The notes: a model not told the origin generated them from the letters alone. Shown: positions 1 through 8,650, numbered from the stretch's first letter. The stretch: 26,687 bases of DNA from Methylococcus sp. UBA6136 (GCA_002423305.1 DIVI01000024.1:1-26687), one strand, 5' to 3'. Made by a program: numbers and translations.

Positions 1-363
1 CTGAAGGAGGCTGTCATCACGCTGGTGGCAGAAAACGAGTTTCAGCTCCAGCAAATGCGCGACATTCTTCAGCCGCGACTGGCCAAGCGCGGTGTTGATT
101 TGCTCTGTATCAAGGTTGACCCGCCCCAGGTTGCCGGTCGGCAGGCCAAACAGACCATCACACTCCGCCAGGGGATCGAAACCCCACTCGCCAAGCAAAT
201 CGTCAAACTGATCAAGGACAGCAAAATGAAGGTACAAGCCGCCATCCAGGGTGACCAAGTAAGGATTACCGGCAAGAAACGTGACGATCTGCAGGAAGCG
301 ATCGCGTTGTTGCGCGCTTCGGAGCTCGACATGCCTTTGCAATTCACCAATTTTAGAGATTGA
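1..363 (+). CDS. yajQ: YajQ-family nucleotide-binding protein, 3' part only
   Basis: The frame is open from base 1 and ends at a TGA at 361-363, so the 5' end of the gene lies outside the window. The GTG at 25 is internal and not the start. The 120 visible residues match the C-terminal two-thirds of YajQ, which is about 160 residues in E. coli. Clear family landmarks are IVKLIKDSKMKVQAAIQGD, VRITGKKRDDLQEAI and the terminal QFTNFRD. YajQ proteins are small cytoplasmic proteins with two ferredoxin-like folds. Members in Xanthomonas and Pseudomonas bind cyclic-di-GMP, while E. coli YajQ is known mainly as a nucleotide or nucleic-acid binder. Which ligand applies here cannot be told from the sequence. 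The next gene starts about 28 bases downstream on the same strand, so cotranscription is possible. Confidence 0.95.
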   Translation: MKEAVITLVAENEFQLQQMRDILQPRLAKRGVDLLCIKVDPPQVAGRQAKQTITLRQGIETPLAKQIVKLIKDSKMKVQAAIQGDQVRITGKKRDDLQEAIALLRASELDMPLQFTNFRD

Positions 364-391
364 TGCGTTCGGTCAATTTCCCGGTAATGCG

Positions 392-1771
392 GTGAAACCT
401 CATCTGGTCAGAGGGCTTATCGAGGAACTCAAAGCCAACATTGAGGAGGAACTGCTGGCGCTGTCTTCCATGGTGCGCGCCAATCGGACAATCCTTATTA
501 TGCTGCTCGTCAGTGTCTTTTTGATTTTGCTCTGGATCAACCCGCTACCACCCAAAAAGGTCTATTTGGCGACGGGGCAGCCAGGATCGTCCTATCAGCT
601 CCTGGGCGAGAAATTTGCCCAGTATTTCGCCAGATACGGTATTGAACTGGTCCCCGTTGACTCCCCCGGCATCAACGATCGTCTGTCAAAGCTGACTGAC
701 GATGAATCCCCAGTCAGCAGCACCTTTTATGTGGCGGGCGGACCCGATGTCGAGGACCTTCAGGACGTGGTATCACTCGGAAGCATTCGCTATTCGCCGC
801 TCTGGCTGCTCTATCGCGGCCAGCCCGTGGAGGACGACAATGCGATCCGATATTTTTCCGACAAGACGATTGCGGTGGGTACGCGCGACAACAGCACGCA
901 AAGCATCTTCCGTAAAATCATCGAGTTGCATGGCTTGTCGCTGGTGGGCATGAAAAACTTTCTGGAACTGCCTAACATGGAAGCGGCTCAACGATTGCGG
1001 CAGGGCAGCATCGATGCGATGTTTCTGATCGACAGTATTGATTCTCCATTGATCCAGTCGCTGATTGCGGACCCGGAGATCCATATTTTCGATTTCAAGC
1101 TGGCTGATGCCTATACCAAGCGACTGCCGTTTCTGGAAAAGCTGGTCATACCCCGAGGTGCACTGGACTTGCAGAGGCTCTACCCGCCCCGGGATATCAA
1201 TCTTTTGGGAACCACGGTGACACTGCTGGTTGAGGCTGATACTCATCCGGTCATCCAGTGGATATTTTTGAAGGCGGCACGCCACATTGGCAACGAGCGA
1301 CCGCAGTTTTTTGCCGAACCCGATTTCTTTCCCGCCTATCTCGATCGAAGTCTCCCATTGAGTGATGTTGCCAAACGGTTTTACCAGAGCGGGTTTCCGC
1401 CTCTGGCCAAATACATGCCCTTGTGGATGGCGGACTATATCGATCGCGTCTGGTTCCACCTCCTCGCGGCACTGGCGATGATCATTCCCGGGATCCAGTT
1501 AATCGGGGGCGCCCGACAGTATTACTCCGACAAGGTCATCGAAAATGCCTATCGCCGGTTGCGGCGGATCGAAGACGGTGCGGCGCAGTTAAGTTCGCCG
1601 CAAGAGGCAGCGGCATTGATGGAAGAGTGGCAGCAGTTTTCGCATGACATCGCGGAGTTATGGGTTTCATCCGAAAATGTGAAATCCTTGTTTGCCCTCA
1701 AGCGAGCAGCCAAGCACGTGCGGGATCGGATCAGGGAGAGAGTCACCGAGCTTTCACAGGAAGCGCCGTAA
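392..1771 (+). CDS. Membrane-anchored TAXI-type TRAP solute-binding protein
   Basis: The protein has about 459 residues from GTG 392. A short N-terminal stretch is followed by a strong membrane segment (TILIMLLVSVFLILLWI), then a periplasmic domain. That domain starts with the TAXI/NMT1-like binding-protein signature around YLATGQPGSSYQLLGEKFA and continues through the SIRYSPLWLLYRG and NMEAAQRLRQGSIDAMFL regions. A second membrane segment (WFHLLAALAMIIPGIQLIG) and a roughly 90-residue charged, probably helical cytoplasmic tail follow. Classical TAXI proteins are free periplasmic receptors feeding a DctQM permease. No permease gene is nearby, and the two-membrane-segment form suggests a sensor or scaffold rather than a simple receptor. 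The start is uncertain: the frame is open further upstream but overlaps yajQ, and ATG 470 is an alternative giving 433 residues. The ligand is unknown. Confidence 0.8.
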   Translation: MKPHLVRGLIEELKANIEEELLALSSMVRANRTILIMLLVSVFLILLWINPLPPKKVYLATGQPGSSYQLLGEKFAQYFARYGIELVPVDSPGINDRLSKLTDDESPVSSTFYVAGGPDVEDLQDVVSLGSIRYSPLWLLYRGQPVEDDNAIRYFSDKTIAVGTRDNSTQSIFRKIIELHGLSLVGMKNFLELPNMEAAQRLRQGSIDAMFLIDSIDSPLIQSLIADPEIHIFDFKLADAYTKRLPFLEKLVIPRGALDLQRLYPPRDINLLGTTVTLLVEADTHPVIQWIFLKAARHIGNERPQFFAEPDFFPAYLDRSLPLSDVAKRFYQSGFPPLAKYMPLWMADYIDRVWFHLLAALAMIIPGIQLIGGARQYYSDKVIENAYRRLRRIEDGAAQLSSPQEAAALMEEWQQFSHDIAELWVSSENVKSLFALKRAAKHVRDRIRERVTELSQEAP

Positions 1772-1812
1772 CCCATTTTGCAAGGCTTCCACACGATCAT
1801 TTTCCCTGACAA

Positions 1813-3168
1813 ATGAGCAGTATCGTCCGTTTATCCTCGCCCATCACGCCATTCATCATTCGCTTGATGGATGTTCTGTTGATCTGGCTGGCGGGTTATC
1901 TGGCCTTGAATCTCCGCAAAGTCATCCAGGTTCCAGACGTGGAGTTTCCGGAAAACCTAACCGGTTACCACAGCCTCATCGCTGGTGCCGGGTTTGTCTT
2001 TTTGGTTTTCTCGCGTGAAGTCTACCGCTCCTGGCGCGGATCGGCCTTGCCCATGATGCTCATGCGGGTGGCAGCCACCTGGCTTGCAGTCATCGGCGCA
2101 TTGCTGCTCTGGCTGTTTCTGATCAAAGCCTCTGACGATTATTCGCGTATCTGGTTTGGACTTTGGGCGGCTATCGGAATTGCACTGATCTGGGCCGAGC
2201 GGCTGGTGGCGTATCTTCTTCTTCGCATCCTCCGCCGCAGGGGCTACAACCTCAAGCACGTCGCCCTTGTTGGGCATGGACCAACGGCGGATCGGTTGCT
2301 GAAGCGACTCAGGGAGGTCAGCTGGACGGGTTTCCACATAGCGCATCAATTACCCGATCCGAACGAGTTGCAACTGGAGCAGTTGGCCAGCGAACCTCTA
2401 GATGAAATCTGGTTAGCCTTGCCGTTGAGTGATGCCGACGCCATCCGCAAAACCTTGCATGGTTTGCGACATACGGCCGCCTCCATTCGCCTCTCACCGG
2501 ACTGGTTTACTTACCGGCTCATCAATCATGGGGTCAGTGATGTGCTGGGCATCCCTATGCTTGATCTCTCAGCTTCGCCCATGACCGGGATCAATCCCTC
2601 CATCAAATGGTTGGAGGATAAAGTCCTCTCCATAGCCATCCTGTTTGTGTGTAGCCCGCTGATGCTACTCCTGGCGGTAGGGGTAAAACTCAGTTCGCCG
2701 GGCCCCGTGTTCTTCCGACAAGAGCGCGTGGGGCTCAACAATCAACCCTTCATGATGCTGAAATTCCGCTCCATGCCGGTCCACACGGAAGCGAGCGGTA
2801 TTCGGTGGGGCGGTTCCGCACAAAAAGCGACGACCCGCTTTGGCCGGTTCATTCGTCGCACCAGCCTGGATGAACTGCCTCAATTCATCAACGTCATCAA
2901 TGGCGATATGTCCATCGTTGGCCCCCGGCCGGAGCGGTCGATATTTGTCGAACAATTCAAGTATGAAGTCCCCGACTACATGAAAAAGCATATGGTCAAG
3001 GCCGGTATTACCGGCTGGGCGCAGGTCAATGGCTGGCGCGGCGATACCGATCTGCATGCTCGCATCGAGCATGACCTGTACTACATCGAGAACTGGTCGC
3101 TCTGGCTCGATCTGAAGATCATCGCGCTGACCGTCGTCAAGGGCTTTGTCAACAAGAACGCGTATTGA
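1813..3168 (+). CDS. Undecaprenyl-phosphate sugar-phosphate transferase (WcaJ-like)
   Basis: This 451-residue protein fits the usual length of polyprenyl glycosylphosphotransferases that start exopolysaccharide repeat units. The N-terminal third holds four hydrophobic segments (about residues 12-135), followed by a soluble Rossmann-like region (about 145-260). A further membrane or re-entrant helix (LSIAILFVCSPLMLLLAVGV) precedes the catalytic domain. Catalytic-domain motifs are clear: PVFFRQERVG, MLKFRSM, RRTSLDELPQFINVINGDMS, IVGPRPE and AGITGWAQVNGWRGDTD. The family transfers a hexose-1-phosphate, often glucose, from a UDP-sugar to undecaprenyl phosphate at the cytoplasmic membrane. The sugar cannot be read from sequence. 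No other polysaccharide genes are in the window, so it may be an orphan or at the edge of a larger locus. No clear ribosome binding site precedes ATG 1813, and ATG 1867 is an alternative start. Confidence 0.92.
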   Translation: MSSIVRLSSPITPFIIRLMDVLLIWLAGYLALNLRKVIQVPDVEFPENLTGYHSLIAGAGFVFLVFSREVYRSWRGSALPMMLMRVAATWLAVIGALLLWLFLIKASDDYSRIWFGLWAAIGIALIWAERLVAYLLLRILRRRGYNLKHVALVGHGPTADRLLKRLREVSWTGFHIAHQLPDPNELQLEQLASEPLDEIWLALPLSDADAIRKTLHGLRHTAASIRLSPDWFTYRLINHGVSDVLGIPMLDLSASPMTGINPSIKWLEDKVLSIAILFVCSPLMLLLAVGVKLSSPGPVFFRQERVGLNNQPFMMLKFRSMPVHTEASGIRWGGSAQKATTRFGRFIRRTSLDELPQFINVINGDMSIVGPRPERSIFVEQFKYEVPDYMKKHMVKAGITGWAQVNGWRGDTDLHARIEHDLYYIENWSLWLDLKIIALTVVKGFVNKNAY

Positions 3169-3519
3169 CCAATTTCTGAGTTGCTTCACTGCGGTCATGA
3201 CAACATGGCGGGTCCGGGTCATTGAGCGCCGGTAACGCACGCCCATGCTCTTTTGGAGCAGCGTTTGACGTGTGCGATCCGAATCAAGTCAGGTGCTGGC
3301 TGTGGATTGCAAAACCCATGGACGTCCCATTGATCCTTTCAAGGAACCACAAATGGGGTCAGTATTTTCTGGCGTAGAGTTGTTTTTGCGTTACTTTGGG
3401 CGATCTGACCAAAGACTTGATCCAAGAATGCTGGGTGCTTCATTTGTATGTCGCAATCACTATGGGTCTCACGAAACCCTTGAGGTGGGCCCAGGTGAGC
3501 AATGCTGGTTAGTCCATTT
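3169..3519. other. Intergenic region without a convincing gene
   Basis: This 351-base space separates the convergent ends of the sugar-phosphate transferase gene and rsmE. A forward frame opens at GTG 3272 but runs antisense into rsmE, has low-complexity composition there and resembles no family I know. No T-tailed terminator hairpin was found. A short TGCTC-ttttg-GAGCA repeat occurs at 3246-3260. An ATGGGGTCAG string at 3353-3362 resembles a motif often seen beside REP-associated transposase genes, but no such gene is present. Confidence 0.5.
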
Positions 3520-4251
3520 TTACACGCCCCAGTCCCCCCACAAGGTTTGCACGGCGGCAAGGGCAGCGAGGACGGCGGTTTCGGTGCGGAGGATGCGCGG
3601 GCCGAGGCGGATGGGGGTGAAGCCGGCATGACGGGCCCGATTGCGTTCGCGATCAGAGAATCCACCCTCGGGGCCCGAGAGCAGGGTCACCCGGTCTTCG
3701 GGTGGCGTCAGACAGTTCAGGCTGATGGTCCCCTGCGGATCGAGGAACAACCGCACCCCGCACGGCTGTTCCAGCCAGTCATCGAGTGTCAGCGGTTCGT
3801 CGAGGGTGGGTAGCCGGTTGCGGCCGCTCTGTTCGCAGGCGCTACGAATGACCCGTTGCCAATGGTGCAGGCGATGGCCTTTCTTATCCTCATCTAGCCG
3901 AACGACGCAGTGCTCGGTCAACAGCGGGGTGATGCGGCTGACGCCTAATTCCACGGCTTTTTGCAGGGCAAAGTCCATTCGCTCGCCCCGCGAAATCCCG
4001 AGCCCAAGATGCGTGTACAGGGGCGATTCGGTATCGCGGAGGCAGCCTTCGCCGATGGCCAGCCAAACGCCCTCCCTGCTGGCGACTTCAACCTGCGCGG
4101 CATACTCATGGCCATCGCCATTGAATACGGTGAGCTGAAATCCTTTTTTCAGCCTGAGCACGGTGCGCAGGTAGTGTGCGCTTTCTTCCTCCAGACGCAG
4201 ATTTTCACCTTCGCATAAAGGCGTATTGACGTAGAGTCGCGAAATACGCAT
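3520..4251 (-). CDS. rsmE: 16S rRNA m3U1498 methyltransferase
   Basis: The 243-residue product matches RsmE, a SPOUT-class enzyme that uses SAM to methylate N3 of U1498 of 16S rRNA in the 30S subunit. Visible features are the N-terminal RNA-binding region (MRISRLYVNTPL, HYLRTVLRLKKG), the central KAVELGVSRITPLLTEHCVV segment and the knotted SAM-binding C-terminus. The C-terminus carries GPEGGFS at residues 193-199 and LGPRILRTETA at 216-226. Length is normal for the family. The start ATG (4249-4251) lies one base from the bioA stop, so the two genes are almost certainly cotranscribed and probably translationally coupled. No terminator is visible downstream. Confidence 0.96.
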   Translation of the reverse strand: MRISRLYVNTPLCEGENLRLEEESAHYLRTVLRLKKGFQLTVFNGDGHEYAAQVEVASREGVWLAIGEGCLRDTESPLYTHLGLGISRGERMDFALQKAVELGVSRITPLLTEHCVVRLDEDKKGHRLHHWQRVIRSACEQSGRNRLPTLDEPLTLDDWLEQPCGVRLFLDPQGTISLNCLTPPEDRVTLLSGPEGGFSDRERNRARHAGFTPIRLGPRILRTETAVLAALAAVQTLWGDWGV

Positions 4252-4252
4252 C

Positions 4253-5602
4253 TCAGCTTTTCGTGGCGAGATCGATGCCTTCCGCCGCGACGGCGGCCAT
4301 CAGGCAGATTTCATCGGGCCTGATGACATAGGGTGGCATGAAGTAAATGACATTGCCGAGCGGCCGAAGCAATACGCCCCGGGTCAGCCCGTGTTGATAG
4401 ACGTCGAGCCCGCGACGCTCCTGCCAGGGGTAGGGCTTGCGTGAGGGTTTGTCCTTGACCATTTCGATGGCCAGGATCATTCCGGTCTGGCGCACCTCGG
4501 CGACATGCGGGTGATCGATCAGCGATGCTGTTGCCGCGGCCATCTGTGCCGATAGTTCCCGATTGCGGATGAGGGTGTTGTCCCGTTTGAACAGATCCAA
4601 AGTCGCCAGCGCGGCCGAGCAGGCCAGTGCATTCCCGGTGTAGCTGTGTGAATGAAGAAAGGCCCTTTGGTTGACGTATTCATCGTAGAAACCTGCGTAG
4701 ACGTCATCGGTTGTCAGGACGCAGGAGAGCGGCAAGTAACCGCCGGTCAGGCCTTTCGAGAGGCACAGGAAGTCGGGCCGAATGGAGCCCTGCTCGCAGG
4801 CGAAAAGGGTCCCGGTGCGGCCAAAACCGACGGCAATTTCATCGGCAATCAGATGCACGCCATGGCGGTCGCAAGCGTCCCGTAACAGTGTCAGGTAGAC
4901 GGGGTCGTACATCCTCATGTTACCGGCGCACTGGACCAGCGGCTCTATGATGACGGCGGCGGTTTCGTCGGCGTGGCGCGCCAGGGTGGCCTCCATTTCC
5001 TCGAACTTGCGGCGGCTGTGCTCGGCCCAGCTTTCGCCGGGTTCCCTCAGGTAACAGTCGGGGCTGGCCACCGTGATGGGCGTCATGAGCAACGGCGCGT
5101 AGGTGTTCTTGTACAGCGCGACGTCGCCGACTGCCAGCGCTCCCAGGGTTTCGCCGTGATAGCTGTTGCTCAGCGTGATGAACCGGGTTTTTTTGGGCTG
5201 CCCGGTGTTACGCCAGAAGTGGAAACTCATCTTCAGTGCCACCTCAACGGCGGACGAGCCATTATCGGCATAGAAGCATCGGCTCAGGCCGTTGGGTGCT
5301 AATTCAAGCAGGCGCTCGGCCAGGGTGATGGCGGGCTCATGGGTGAAGCCGGCCAGGATGACGTGCTCCAGTGCATCAAGTTGCTGTTTGATCGCAGCGT
5401 TGATGTTGGGGTTGGCGTGGCCAAAAAGGTTGACCCACCAGGAGCTGATAGCGTCCAGATAACGGTTGCCGTCGAAGTCCTCCAGCCATGCGCCCTGTCC
5501 CCGTCGGATAGGAATCATCGGCAGCGACTCGTGATCCTTCATCTGAGTGCAGGGGTGCCAGAGGACGGCGAGATCGCGTGCGGACCAGTCTCGATTTGAC
5601 AT
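4253..5602 (-). CDS. bioA: Adenosylmethionine-8-amino-7-oxononanoate aminotransferase
   Basis: BioA is a PLP-dependent class III aminotransferase that converts 7-keto-8-aminopelargonate to 7,8-diaminopelargonate in biotin synthesis, using SAM as the amino donor. The 449 residues are normal for the family. The N-terminal LWHPCTQMKDH stretch and SSWWVNLFGHANP, with its paired Trp, are typical of BioA rather than other class III enzymes. The PLP site shows DNGSSAVEVALKM, SYHGETLGALAVGD, IADEIAVGFGRTGT and the Schiff-base Lys at about 283 in LSKGLTGGYLPLS. The ATG at 5602 is preceded by AGGAG seven bases away. It is the first gene of a two-gene unit with rsmE. No other biotin gene lies in the window, so it is detached from the rest of the bio pathway. 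Confidence 0.96.
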   Translation of the reverse strand: MSNRDWSARDLAVLWHPCTQMKDHESLPMIPIRRGQGAWLEDFDGNRYLDAISSWWVNLFGHANPNINAAIKQQLDALEHVILAGFTHEPAITLAERLLELAPNGLSRCFYADNGSSAVEVALKMSFHFWRNTGQPKKTRFITLSNSYHGETLGALAVGDVALYKNTYAPLLMTPITVASPDCYLREPGESWAEHSRRKFEEMEATLARHADETAAVIIEPLVQCAGNMRMYDPVYLTLLRDACDRHGVHLIADEIAVGFGRTGTLFACEQGSIRPDFLCLSKGLTGGYLPLSCVLTTDDVYAGFYDEYVNQRAFLHSHSYTGNALACSAALATLDLFKRDNTLIRNRELSAQMAAATASLIDHPHVAEVRQTGMILAIEMVKDKPSRKPYPWQERRGLDVYQHGLTRGVLLRPLGNVIYFMPPYVIRPDEICLMAAVAAEGIDLATKS

Positions 5603-5614
5603 TGTGAGGCTCCT

Positions 5615-5661
5615 GAAAAAGAAAATCCCCGACCAGACCTACAGGTCCGACCGGGGATTTT
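5615..5661 (-). terminator. Rho-independent terminator after the BON-LysM gene
   Basis: A long hairpin has AAAATCCCCG and CGGGGATTTT outer arms at 5622-5661, with further pairing inside (GGACC against GGTCT). On the minus strand it is followed by CTTTTT. It sits 10 bases past the end of the BON-LysM gene and just upstream of the bioA ribosome binding site. It should therefore end that transcript before bioA, although bioA then needs a promoter close by or read-through. Confidence 0.85.
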
Positions 5662-5671
5662 ACCGTGGCAG

Positions 5672-6130
5672 TTAAGCCGGAATGCGGATTTTCTGACCGA
5701 CGAAAATCTTGTTAGGGTCTTTGATGACTTCGCGGTTGGCTTCGAAGATCTTTGGGTACGCATTGGCATTGCCCAGGAACTGCTTGGCGATGGCGGACAG
5801 CGTGTCACCATTCTTAATTTCGTAGTACTGGCCGGCGCCTGCACCGCCCAGTTCACCCGGTGCGTTGTCGGCGGCTTCGGATACCTGAATTTCGCTGACC
5901 ACCCGTCCGACGCCCTTGACGTTACCGGCCATCAGAATCGCTTTCTCGACGGCCTCCCAAGTCTGGCTGCTCCCGCCCAGGGTTACAAAGCCGTCCTGGT
6001 ATTTGACCTCGAGCGGATCAACGCCAGGATTGTCCGACAGTATGTGATCCTTGATCTTGTCGGCGGCCTTTTCGTCGCCGCTGCTGAAAAGTGAGTGACC
6101 AATGTCTTTTACAAAGTCGAGCAAGCCCAT
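5672..6130 (-). CDS. kbp: BON-LysM domain protein (Kbp/YgaU-like)
   Basis: The 152-residue protein has the same two-domain order as E. coli Kbp (YgaU, often annotated LysM). A short N-terminal helix (MGLLDFVKDIGHSLF) is followed by a BON domain at about residues 20-85, with the GFVTLGG and VKGVGRVVSEI signatures. A Gly/Ala-rich linker leads to a LysM domain at about 101-150 (YEIKNGDTLSAIAKQFLG to GQKIRIP). E. coli Kbp is a cytoplasmic potassium-binding protein. No signal peptide is visible here either, so the LysM is probably not used on peptidoglycan. GAGG lies eight bases before the ATG. The gene is flanked by its own terminator and a 111-base leader region, so it is probably monocistronic. 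K+ binding is inferred by homology only. Confidence 0.9.
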   Translation of the reverse strand: MGLLDFVKDIGHSLFSSGDEKAADKIKDHILSDNPGVDPLEVKYQDGFVTLGGSSQTWEAVEKAILMAGNVKGVGRVVSEIQVSEAADNAPGELGGAGAGQYYEIKNGDTLSAIAKQFLGNANAYPKIFEANREVIKDPNKIFVGQKIRIPA

Positions 6131-6241
6131 GTCTTTTTCCTCGCTGGTTGGTTCAAACGAATGCGGTTTAACCGGTAGGCGTGAGATGTCCCATTAGTGG
6201 GCGAATACGGCCCCCACCGCCACGTTAAGGTAACACAGGAC

Positions 6242-7102
6242 TCAAGCCGGGTTGTCGAGTCCAAGATTGTTCCAGACGCCCAGTACGGCATCGGCTTGGT
6301 TCAATGTATAAAAGTGCAGGCCCGGCGCCCCCCGCTCAAGCAGTCGGCGACATAGGTCGGAAATAACCTCTTGGCCGAAGGCGCGAATGGCCTGACGATC
6401 GTCGCCGAAACCTTCCAGGCGCTTGCGCATCCAGCGCGGAATATCGGCGCCGCACATGTCCGAGAAACGAGAAATTTGGGTGTAGTTGGTGATTGGCATG
6501 ATGCCGGGAACGATGGGAATATCGATGCCCAACTTCTCGCAATCGTCGATGAAGCGGAAATAGGCTTCCGGATTGAAGAAATACTGGGTGATGGCGCTGT
6601 TAGCGCCGGCATCGACCTTGCGCTGGAAGTTTTTCAGGTCTGCTTCCAGGTTGTGCGCCTGCGGATGCATCTCCGGGTAGGCCGCCACTTCGATGTGAAA
6701 GTGATCACCGGTTTCTTCGCGAATGAAAGCGACCAGCTCATTGGCATAGCGAAATTCCCCCGCCGACATCATACCGGAGGGCATATCCCCTCGCAGGGCG
6801 ACGATGTGGCGGATGCCGTTATCCTTATAGGCGTTCAGTACTTCGCGGATATTCGTGCGTGTGGAGGCAATGCAGGAAATGTGCGGTGCGGCTTCCAGGT
6901 TCCGGTTCTGCTGAATGTCGCAGACGGTTTCGAAGGTTTTTTCCCGCGTGGAGCCGGCCGCGCCGAAGGTGACCGAACAGAAGCGCGGCTTCAGCGGTGC
7001 CAGTCGGGTCAGGGCACGGTTCAGGGATTCCTCGGCTTCGGGGCTTCGGGCCGGGAAGAACTCCATACTGAATATGCGGGGGTGTTTTTTTTGGGATTCC
7101 AT
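6242..7102 (-). CDS. metF: Methylenetetrahydrofolate reductase
   Basis: MetF is a cytoplasmic flavoprotein that reduces 5,10-methylene-THF to 5-methyl-THF, the methyl donor for methionine synthase. The 286 residues are normal for the bacterial enzyme. Diagnostic stretches are SMEFFPARSPEAEE near the N-terminus, SVTFGAAGSTREKT, HISCIASTRTNIREVL, IVALRGDMPSG, GANSAITQYFFN and PIVPGIMPITNYTQI, all typical of the TIM-barrel FAD enzyme. It lies 96 bases downstream of ahcY on the same strand, so it completes a metK-ahcY-metF methyl-cycle unit. The ribosome binding site before its ATG is weak, and a perfect stem-loop lies in the spacer. No clear terminator follows. Confidence 0.97.
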   Translation of the reverse strand: MESQKKHPRIFSMEFFPARSPEAEESLNRALTRLAPLKPRFCSVTFGAAGSTREKTFETVCDIQQNRNLEAAPHISCIASTRTNIREVLNAYKDNGIRHIVALRGDMPSGMMSAGEFRYANELVAFIREETGDHFHIEVAAYPEMHPQAHNLEADLKNFQRKVDAGANSAITQYFFNPEAYFRFIDDCEKLGIDIPIVPGIMPITNYTQISRFSDMCGADIPRWMRKRLEGFGDDRQAIRAFGQEVISDLCRRLLERGAPGLHFYTLNQADAVLGVWNNLGLDNPA

Positions 7103-7123
7103 GAAGGATCACATTAAGCGTGA

Positions 7124-7149
7124 GACGGAACGGCATCAGCCGTTCCGTC
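7124..7149 (-). other. Perfect stem-loop between ahcY and metF
   Basis: GACGGAACGG at 7124-7133 and CCGTTCCGTC at 7140-7149 form a perfect 10-bp stem with a six-base loop. There is no T-run on either strand, so it is unlikely to be an intrinsic terminator. Its place in the ahcY-metF spacer fits an RNA-processing, stability or attenuation element. A second, weaker pairing (CGGGCG with CGCCCG, about 7165-7192) lies nearer to ahcY. Confidence 0.6.
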
Positions 7150-7198
7150 GTGTGGAATGAGTGACGGGCGCCCTCGGTTGAGCGGACGCCCGGTGCCA

Positions 7199-8623
7199 TC
7201 AATAGCGGTAATGTTCCGGCTTGTAGGGTCCTTCCTGGGAGACACCGATATAGGCCGCCTGCTCGGTGGTCAGCTCGGTCAGTTGCGCATTGAGCTTCTT
7301 TAGCTGGAGGCGGGCCACTTTCTCATCCAGATGCTTGGGTAGCGTGTAAACACCGACCGGATACTTGCCGGAATCGCGCTCTTTCCAGAGTTCGATCTGG
7401 GCGATGGTCTGGTTGGCGAAGCTGGAGGACATGACGTAGGAAGGGTGGCCCGTTCCGCAGCCGAGATTCACCAACCGGCCCTTGGCCAACAGGATGATGC
7501 GCTTACCGTCCGGGAAGATGACGTGGTCGACTTGCGGCTTGATTTCTTCCCACTGATACCCTTCGATGGCCGCCACTTCGATCTCGTTATCGAAATGGCC
7601 TATGTTGCAGACGATGGCCTGGTCCTTCATCTTCGCCATGTGGTCATGAGTGATCACATGATAATTGCCGGTGCAGGTGACGAAGATGTCGGCCTTGTCG
7701 GCGGCATAGTCCATGGTGACTACTCGGTAGCCTTCCATCGCCGCCTGCAATGCGCAGATAGGATCGACTTCCGTCACCCACACTTGCGCGGACAGAGCGC
7801 GCATGGCTTGCGCAGAACCCTTGCCGACATCGCCATAACCGGCGATCAGTGCGACCTTGCCGGCGATCATCACGTCGGTAGCGCGCTTGATGCCGTCCAC
7901 CAGCGATTCGCGGCAGCCGTAGAGGTTGTCGAACTTGGATTTGGTGACGGAGTCGTTGACGTTGATGCCGGGGAATTTCAGTTCTCCACGGGTATGCATC
8001 TGATACAGGCGGTGGACGCCGGTGGTGGTTTCCTCGGTCACGCCGCGCACGGCAGCCAGACGCACGGAATACCACTTGGGGTCGGTGGCCAGCTTGGCCT
8101 TGATGGCGGCAAACAGCACGCGCTCTTCTTCAGAGCCCGGATTGGCCAGCACGGACAGGTCCGACTCGGCACGGGCCCCGAGATGCAGTAACAAGGTCGC
8201 GTCGCCGCCGTCGTCCAGGATCATGTTGGAGTAGCCGCCATCCGCCCACTCGAAGATGCGGTGGGTGTATTCCCAGTACTCTTCCAGCGTCTCGCCCTTC
8301 ACGGCGAAGACCGGAATGCCCTGATCGGCCATGGCGGCAGCGGCATGATCCTGGGTGGAGAAGATGTTGCAGGACGCCCAGCGGACCTCGGCACCCAGCG
8401 CCAACAGCGTTTCGATCAGCACGGCGGTCTGGATGGTCATGTGCAGCGAGCCGGTGATGCGGGCGCCGGCCAAGGGCTGGCTGGTGGCATATTCCTCGCG
8501 GATGGCCATCAGGCCCGGCATCTCTGTTTCGGCGATGCGGATTTCCTTGTGGCCCCATTCGGCCAGGGACAGGTCGGCGACCTTGAAATCAGTAAACGGG
8601 GCGGGTTTGGGTACAGCGTTCAT
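7199..8623 (-). CDS. ahcY: Adenosylhomocysteinase (SAH hydrolase)
   Basis: AhcY hydrolyses SAH to adenosine and homocysteine with tightly bound NAD+, relieving product inhibition of methyltransferases. The 474 residues include the extra segment at about 150-190 (SEEERVLFAAIKAKL) seen in many bacterial enzymes. Key regions are the substrate-domain GARITGSLHMTIQTAVLIETL, NIFSTQDHAAAA, the NVNDSVTKSKFDN segment and the NAD-binding GYGDVGKG at residues 262-269. The C-terminal GPYKPEHYRY is the conserved tail that reaches the neighbouring subunit. AAAGGAG lies ten bases before the ATG. An SAH riboswitch precedes the gene, so expression should rise when SAH accumulates. metK lies upstream and metF downstream on the same strand. 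Confidence 0.98.
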   Translation of the reverse strand: MNAVPKPAPFTDFKVADLSLAEWGHKEIRIAETEMPGLMAIREEYATSQPLAGARITGSLHMTIQTAVLIETLLALGAEVRWASCNIFSTQDHAAAAMADQGIPVFAVKGETLEEYWEYTHRIFEWADGGYSNMILDDGGDATLLLHLGARAESDLSVLANPGSEEERVLFAAIKAKLATDPKWYSVRLAAVRGVTEETTTGVHRLYQMHTRGELKFPGINVNDSVTKSKFDNLYGCRESLVDGIKRATDVMIAGKVALIAGYGDVGKGSAQAMRALSAQVWVTEVDPICALQAAMEGYRVVTMDYAADKADIFVTCTGNYHVITHDHMAKMKDQAIVCNIGHFDNEIEVAAIEGYQWEEIKPQVDHVIFPDGKRIILLAKGRLVNLGCGTGHPSYVMSSSFANQTIAQIELWKERDSGKYPVGVYTLPKHLDEKVARLQLKKLNAQLTELTTEQAAYIGVSQEGPYKPEHYRY

Positions 8624-8650
8624 CGGTTAGTGGCTCCTTTCGGTTGCAAG

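Noticed and set aside
3272..3631. Forward open frame of 119 codons
   Set aside because: It begins at a GTG without a ribosome binding site, overlaps rsmE antisense for its last third and resembles no known family.
6164..6174. CGGTT-T-AACCG palindrome before the BON-LysM gene
   Set aside because: Only five-base arms; too short to support an operator call without comparison to other genomes.
7445..8191. Long forward open frame antisense to ahcY
   Set aside because: It is a shadow of the strongly conserved ahcY gene in GC-rich DNA; its product is low-complexity and matches nothing.
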